Shown: one piece after another, positions 7,499-10,871 of the stretch
Position numbering within the stretch: position 1 is the first letter of the stretch
Layout of the letters: each line of letters opens with the position of its first letter
Origin: JBFKOL01 sp041628815
GTDB taxonomy: Bacteria; Bacteroidota; Bacteroidia; Chitinophagales; Saprospiraceae
Assembly (NCBI GenBank): GCA_041628815.1
Contig: JBFKOL010000124.1
Location: 1-10,871, forward strand
Reading direction: 5' to 3'
DNA length: 10,871 bases
Program-made: the position numbers and the translations under genes
The notes under the pieces: generated by a model
Databases searched by the model: none
What the model was told of the DNA's origin: nothing
The model's input: the letters and a program-made list of their open reading frames with translations, nothing else

Positions 7499-8050
7499 TC
7501 AGAAACTCAGTCTTACGCCCAACCTTCCATCGATCAAACCAATATCTAGAAGTAACGGAGGTTTAGATTCGGACAAGGCGTTAATATTAAATATTTCAAC
7601 AGCTTTTTTAAGCTTATTGCTGCCGCTTATGGCCAATGCTATGCCAATGGTGCCGGTTACGGGAAAAACAAATACCCAGGAGTAAATAGCAATAATCTCT
7701 TCAGTGGAAAAACAAAGAAAACCTGAACAACCATCATTTCCTAAAAGAGCTATTCCGCCGACTGCCAGGCTTGCCAACGAAGTGTAGCCGAAAGCCTTAC
7801 TGGTATTGATCTGTCTCCTTGCTTTGAGAAAATGATTATTGGCCAACTCATCTTGTTGGAAAATAGGATCCATTACATTGTATTTGAATAGCTCTCCCTT
7901 GTACTCAAAGGTTCTCACCATACCTTCAACAGGAGTGATTTGATTTTGGGCGTTGAGATTGTTAAAAGAAAAACATAAGAGAACAGCAAAAATGATCGGT
8001 ACGCACTGTAATGGATGCAGTAATGATAAAAGTGAAGTTTTAGTTCTCAT
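7499..8050 (-). CDS. Hypothetical exported/membrane protein of the Bacteroidota
   Basis: 183 residues; I do not recognise a named family. Residues 1-35 form a signal peptide (MRTKT, hydrophobic 15-28, then NNLNAQ, a typical Bacteroidota cleavage context). After a soluble stretch (about 36-82, including FEYKGELFKYN) come two hydrophobic segments, about 88-104 (FGYTSLASLAVGGIALLG) and 119-142 (around YSWVFVFPVTGTIGIALAI). A positively charged SGSNKLKKAVEIFN then leads to a C-terminal LLLDIGLIDGRLGVRLSF. The layout of signal peptide, glycine-rich hydrophobic pair, KLKKAVEIFN-like helix and a terminal beta-like strand ending in F is one I associate with small uncharacterised Bacteroidota envelope proteins; this is inference. 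It is convergent with the SDR-ankyrin gene. Its ATG has no clear ribosome-binding site. Two cysteines, C108 and C113, lie between the hydrophobic segments and could form a disulphide. Confidence 0.75.
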   Translation of the reverse strand: MRTKTSLLSLLHPLQCVPIIFAVLLCFSFNNLNAQNQITPVEGMVRTFEYKGELFKYNVMDPIFQQDELANNHFLKARRQINTSKAFGYTSLASLAVGGIALLGNDGCSGFLCFSTEEIIAIYSWVFVFPVTGTIGIALAISGSNKLKKAVEIFNINALSESKPPLLLDIGLIDGRLGVRLSF

Positions 8051-8443
8051 CGGACCGATTTTACAAGATCATTATTAAAGCAGTTTTCAGAATACCTTCA
8101 CACAGGAACTAGGCACCTGTCATATCAATAACCCGCCAACAGCAGATTAAAAAGCATTGACACATATTCTCTATGTGCAAAGTATCTCATCAACAATTGA
8201 AAAACTTTGACAGGCATCAATACGGATGTTGATTCTGATGGATTAAGTTGTGATAATTAAAGGTTTGTTACAATTCCACTTCCTATGAGCCAAAACTTCA
8301 TCGCGAATGGTCGAACGACTCCGCTGTCTGTAGATTGAATCTACAGACGAATATACCTGTTCAATAATCACGGCGGGAATGTGCATAATATACGTTTTCA
8401 CCAACTCACGCTAAACCTGTTACCTATTGAAAAAGAACTCTAT
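8051..8443. other. Intergenic stretch without a gene
   Basis: The 393 bp lie between the start of the small membrane protein gene and the 3' end of the interrupted lipoprotein gene, both on the minus strand. I see no coding frame with family-like content. It contains a short inverted repeat CACATA-TTCTC-TATGTG (8161-8177) and a perfect palindrome at 8326-8348. The promoter of the 8050 gene should lie at its left end but I cannot locate it. Confidence 0.6.
8326..8348. repeat. Perfect 11-bp palindrome with one central base
   Basis: GTCTGTAGATT (8326-8336), a single G, then AATCTACAGAC (8338-8348). As RNA it would form a 9-bp stem with a 5-nt loop. No T-run flanks it on either strand, so it is not a standard terminator. 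It lies 96 bp beyond the stop of the interrupted lipoprotein gene and 276 bp ahead of the start of the next minus-strand gene. It could be an operator or a structured 3' end. Confidence 0.5.
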
Positions 8444-9031
8444 TTAAATGACTTCCCCGTCGTTTGTGATAAAAATCTTATGCAGACCGATGAAAAGGGG
8501 CTCACTGCCAGTAAGGCAACTTTTTTCATGACGGCCATCGGCCTCTATGGTCAAGTAAGAAAAGGTCAAACATGACATTTCGCCCATGGCGGGTGGACAA
8601 TTTCCAGTCCAACTTCCCCCACTTAATACGACTCTGTATTTGAGTTTTCCCGGTTTGTAATAGAGCTCAATGCTTCCGTCACATCGAATGTTTCCATGTG
8701 GGTTGGTCACATTTTGTCCGTCAGTCAGACATTCCCAGGACGTGTCCAGGTGAATACCTAATATTCTGCTTATTCCCTGAAAAACATCTACACAGGTTTC
8801 AGTCGTATTCAAATCAGCTGTAAATACAGTACCTGGTGCTGTATGGTCGGTGTAGTACATGAAGCGGTATTCGGTACATCGATTGGGTTTTCCGTTGCCA
8901 TTACCCATCTTATAATAAGTGGGGTTGACACCGGTTGATGATTGCACGATTGCTTCATCCTGACAAGAAAAATAAGTGAACAGTTAAATAGATAGAAAAA
9001 GTGAAAGGGCAATTTTTTGAAAAGATTTCAT
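8444..9031 (-). pseudogene. Cysteine-rich lipoprotein gene interrupted by a stop in the signal peptide
   Basis: Reading from ATG (9031-9029) gives MKSFQKIALSLFLSI, then TAA at 8986-8984 (codon 16), then in the same frame LFTYFSCQDEAIV and a further open stretch to the TAA at 8444-8446. Around the stop the sequence is a textbook lipoprotein signal peptide: charged start, hydrophobic core, lipobox YFSC with C23, acidic QDE after it. A single T-to-A change from TTA (Leu) would explain the stop. The mature part is about 172 residues with seven cysteines (C52, C80, C101, C117, C145, C154, C172) and a beta-rich look; I recognise no family. The only rescue start is GTG at 8947, which would give a 167-residue protein without any export signal. 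Probably a recent pseudogene, or a base-call error in an intact gene. The divergent S74-type gene begins 218 bp away. Confidence 0.75.
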
Positions 9032-9249
9032 GGTTAGAAGAAATTGGTGATGCAAAGGTCAAATGCCGAATGGATGCGTGTATGGAGAAGTTACAACCTT
9101 TGTCCTCCAATATCAACTGCACATGGTAAGGATGCGGATGATGTCAATGATTCCGGTATCATCGACACTGGGTGTAGAGGCAGAAAGCGATTTTCCAAAA
9201 CCTGCCAAAATCACTATTTTAATAAGATAAATCTACACACCCTTTAGTT

Positions 9250-10305
9250 ATGAAAGCCTTAATCTTCTTTTCGTTTTTATTTCTGTTTTCATTCCTTCTT
9301 CCCTCACAAGATTTGATTGTGGATGGTAAAATTGGACAGAATACCAATACACCTACGGAAGCCATCGATCTAAACGGATTGAAAAAGAACATCAAAATGT
9401 TTTATACGCACATAGGAGAAACAGGCGCAGGTGCAGCCACCGTGATAGCAAACAAGGCGCGCGTCAGCCAGACCGTCAACAACCGCGTGGAATATTCCCA
9501 TGGCAACGAGGATGGTGTCAGTGCCATAGAATTGATTTACGATAAGGGTATTTCTTTCTTTACGAAACCTATAACTATCGGACTTCCTACAGTAGAAGGA
9601 GAAGAATTTTTTTCTCATAACAACAGGACCTTTGAGCGGATGAGGATTACAGGTCGAGGTAAAGTTGGTATAAATACAAAAAATCCCATTGGAACGCTAC
9701 ATGTAATAAGTGACGAAATGTTTGGCGATGCAATTTTGGCATCTAGCGACGAGGGAGCAGCCATTTATGGTATATCCGATGGTGGAGAAGGTGTTCGTGG
9801 AACGAGTGATAGTGGTATAGGTGTCTTGGGGCAAAGTCGTCTTACTGGTGTACAAGGAAGCGGTGAATGGTGTGATTTTAGGGCCTCTGGGACCGGAACA
9901 AACTACTGCACAAGCTCTTCACGTCGCTGGAAACGCAACATTCAAAACTTGTCCCATCCTTTAAAAAAACTCTCCCAACTTCGGGGTGTAAGTTTTACAT
10001 GGGACAAAGAACACGGTGGACATGATGACATAGGTTTCATTGCCGAAGAAGTGGGTACAGTGCTTCCGTCAATCGTGGTTTATGAGAATAATGGCGTCGA
10101 TGCGTCCAGCATGGACTACAGCATGATGACACCCCTTCTCGTCGAAGCCGCCAAAGCGATGCGGGAGGAATACCAGGATAAATTTGAAGAGCAGGAGCGT
10201 TTACTTTTATCCCAGCATGCTGAAATCGAAGCTTTAAAACAAGAACTGGCAGAAATCAAAGCATTTTTGAAGGTACAAGACACTGGTATGACGGAAGAAA
10301 AATAG
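9250..10305 (+). CDS. Secreted protein with tail-fibre-like repeats and C-terminal S74 intramolecular chaperone domain
   Basis: 351 residues. A signal peptide (about 1-19, ending LLPSQ) is followed by VDGKIGQNTNTPTEAIDLNG and later KVGINTKNPIGTLHV (138-152), the G-x-N-T..P...LHV motif that often precedes trimeric fibre repeats in Bacteroidota. Residues 170-203 are a short Gly/Ser/Asp repeat (GISDGGEGVRG, GTSDSGIGVLG, then GVQG). From 222 comes the endosialidase-type chaperone domain: SSRRWKRNI with the putative self-cleavage serine S223 and K228, then GVSFTWDKE, DDIGFIAEEVGTVLPSIVVY, and MDYSMMTPLLVEAAKAM. A coiled coil spans about 302-342. In phage fibres this domain drives trimerisation and then cleaves itself off; here a cell-surface or exported fibre is inferred from the signal peptide. 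The common SD at the cleavage site is SS here. The start is an ATG with no Shine-Dalgarno. The gene stands alone, divergent from the interrupted lipoprotein gene. Confidence 0.88.
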   Translation: MKALIFFSFLFLFSFLLPSQDLIVDGKIGQNTNTPTEAIDLNGLKKNIKMFYTHIGETGAGAATVIANKARVSQTVNNRVEYSHGNEDGVSAIELIYDKGISFFTKPITIGLPTVEGEEFFSHNNRTFERMRITGRGKVGINTKNPIGTLHVISDEMFGDAILASSDEGAAIYGISDGGEGVRGTSDSGIGVLGQSRLTGVQGSGEWCDFRASGTGTNYCTSSSRRWKRNIQNLSHPLKKLSQLRGVSFTWDKEHGGHDDIGFIAEEVGTVLPSIVVYENNGVDASSMDYSMMTPLLVEAAKAMREEYQDKFEEQERLLLSQHAEIEALKQELAEIKAFLKVQDTGMTEEK

Positions 10306-10352
10306 CGCCATCGATAGAATAGACCAACATATTTGATTGATAAGATTAGATT

Positions 10353-10366
10353 GCATGTTTACATGC
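10353..10366. terminator. Possible weak terminator hairpin between convergent genes
   Basis: GCATG-TTTA-CATGC, a perfect 5-bp stem, 48 bp past the stop of the S74-type gene and within the 174 bp separating it from the convergent kelch gene. No T-run follows directly, so this is only a positional suggestion. Confidence 0.2.
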
Positions 10367-10479
10367 TTATGGCAGGAATGACGAATTATGAGGTCTTCAA
10401 TTTTTCTTTGGAACTATTAAAAGAATATCGGTCAGCTGGGCCTGTAAGAACTCTATATTTTTCCTATGATCTAATAATA

Positions 10480-10871
10480 TTATCGTAATGAGCACTTTTT
10501 TGGATCAAAAGCCCACGCGCTCAGAGGCATCTTTCGATTACCCTGATATTCCCCTCCAAGCACATAGATGATGTCATTGTGGGTAGCGATACCGAATCGG
10601 TTGCGAAATCCACCCGGCATGGGATGAAGTTTCTCCCAACTATCGCTTTGGGGATCATAGCATTCCACGGGTGTGCCGGAGGTTCTTCCTGCAATCGTAT
10701 AGATCTTACCATCTACCTCTGCCGCACCCATGAATCCTCGATGATGAAGCATCGGGGATCTTAATTGCCACGCATCTGTTTTTGGATCATATACTGCAGT
10801 TTCATTGTTTCTGGAATATCGGTAGCCACCAAACACGTAGATCAACCCTTTATGCACTACTGCCGAATGCC
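10480..10871 (-). CDS. Kelch-repeat protein (partial, N-terminus off right edge)
   Basis: The minus-strand frame is open from the right edge to TAA at 10480-10482 (about 130 codons), starting HSAVVHKGLIYVFGGYRYSR. Three kelch motifs are visible, each with the diagnostic GG or equivalent and the later Y-D-P..D.W signature: LIYVFGG...AVYDPKTDAW; KIYTIAG...ECYDPQSDSWEKLHPMP; IIYVLGG...AWAFDPKK. Such repeats form the blades of a beta-propeller, often used for protein or glycan binding. The internal GTG at 10857 is not a credible start, because kelch sequence (HSAVV) continues upstream of it. The protein stops soon after FDPKK, with CSLR as its last residues, instead of completing a D.W motif; a seven-base run of A/G (AAAAAAG) sits exactly there. 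Location and partner are unknown since the N-terminus is missing. Confidence 0.85.
   Translation of the reverse strand, partial: HSAVVHKGLIYVFGGYRYSRNNETAVYDPKTDAWQLRSPMLHHRGFMGAAEVDGKIYTIAGRTSGTPVECYDPQSDSWEKLHPMPGGFRNRFGIATHNDIIYVLGGEYQGNRKMPLSAWAFDPKKCSLR

Noticed and set aside
7488..7685. 65-codon plus-strand open frame
   Set aside because: It is antisense to the small membrane protein gene, which has a signal peptide and a plausible family-like layout.
8381..8575. 64-codon plus-strand open frame
   Set aside because: It mostly overlaps the 3' end of the lipoprotein pseudogene on the other strand and has no recognisable content.
9044..9247. 67-codon open frame ending 3 bp before the S74-type gene, with DADDVNDSGIIDTGC
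   Set aside because: It begins with TTG, has no ribosome-binding context and no family match; the region more likely holds the promoters of the divergent genes. The acidic stretch is not enough for a call.

Overview
The window looks like chromosomal DNA of a member of the Bacteroidota, possibly Saprospiraceae-like (the lower rank is a guess). Three things suggest this. Start codons are preceded by A/T-rich stretches without clear Shine-Dalgarno sites. Exported proteins have signal peptides ending in ...AQ, or a lipobox followed by acidic residues. One gene encodes a secreted protein with a VGINT..P.GTLHV motif and a C-terminal endosialidase-type intramolecular chaperone, a common design in this phylum. 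There are no rRNA, tRNA or CRISPR features that I can see.

Left part (1-4820): a surface-polysaccharide locus. On the minus strand lie a GT4-like glycosyltransferase running off the left edge and, upstream of it, a family 2 glycosyltransferase. Divergent to these, on the plus strand, are a GT4 glycosyltransferase and a complete UDP-glucose 6-dehydrogenase (UDP-glucuronate supply). The glycosyltransferase genes are visibly more A/T-rich than the dehydrogenase gene, as is usual in exopolysaccharide or O-antigen clusters.

Middle (4821-6020): about 1.2 kb without a convincing gene. It holds two tandem, diverged copies of one element (about 590 and 480 bp) bounded by imperfect 16-bp terminal inverted repeats, so it looks like a pair of MITE-like non-autonomous elements. 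The first copy carries two extra G/C-rich, hairpin-containing insertions. A hairpin near the right end survives in both copies with what looks like a compensatory base-pair change.

Right part (6021-10871): unlinked accessory genes. They are (i) an apparently exported short-chain dehydrogenase fused to C-terminal ankyrin repeats; (ii) a convergent small exported or membrane protein of unknown function; (iii) a cysteine-rich lipoprotein gene whose signal peptide is interrupted by an in-frame TAA, so probably a pseudogene; (iv) divergent from it, the secreted S74-type chaperone-domain protein with a C-terminal coiled coil; (v) a kelch-repeat protein entering from the right edge. I see no operon joining these genes. 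The most notable points are the exported SDR-ankyrin fusion, the nonsense-interrupted lipoprotein and the paired inverted-repeat elements.
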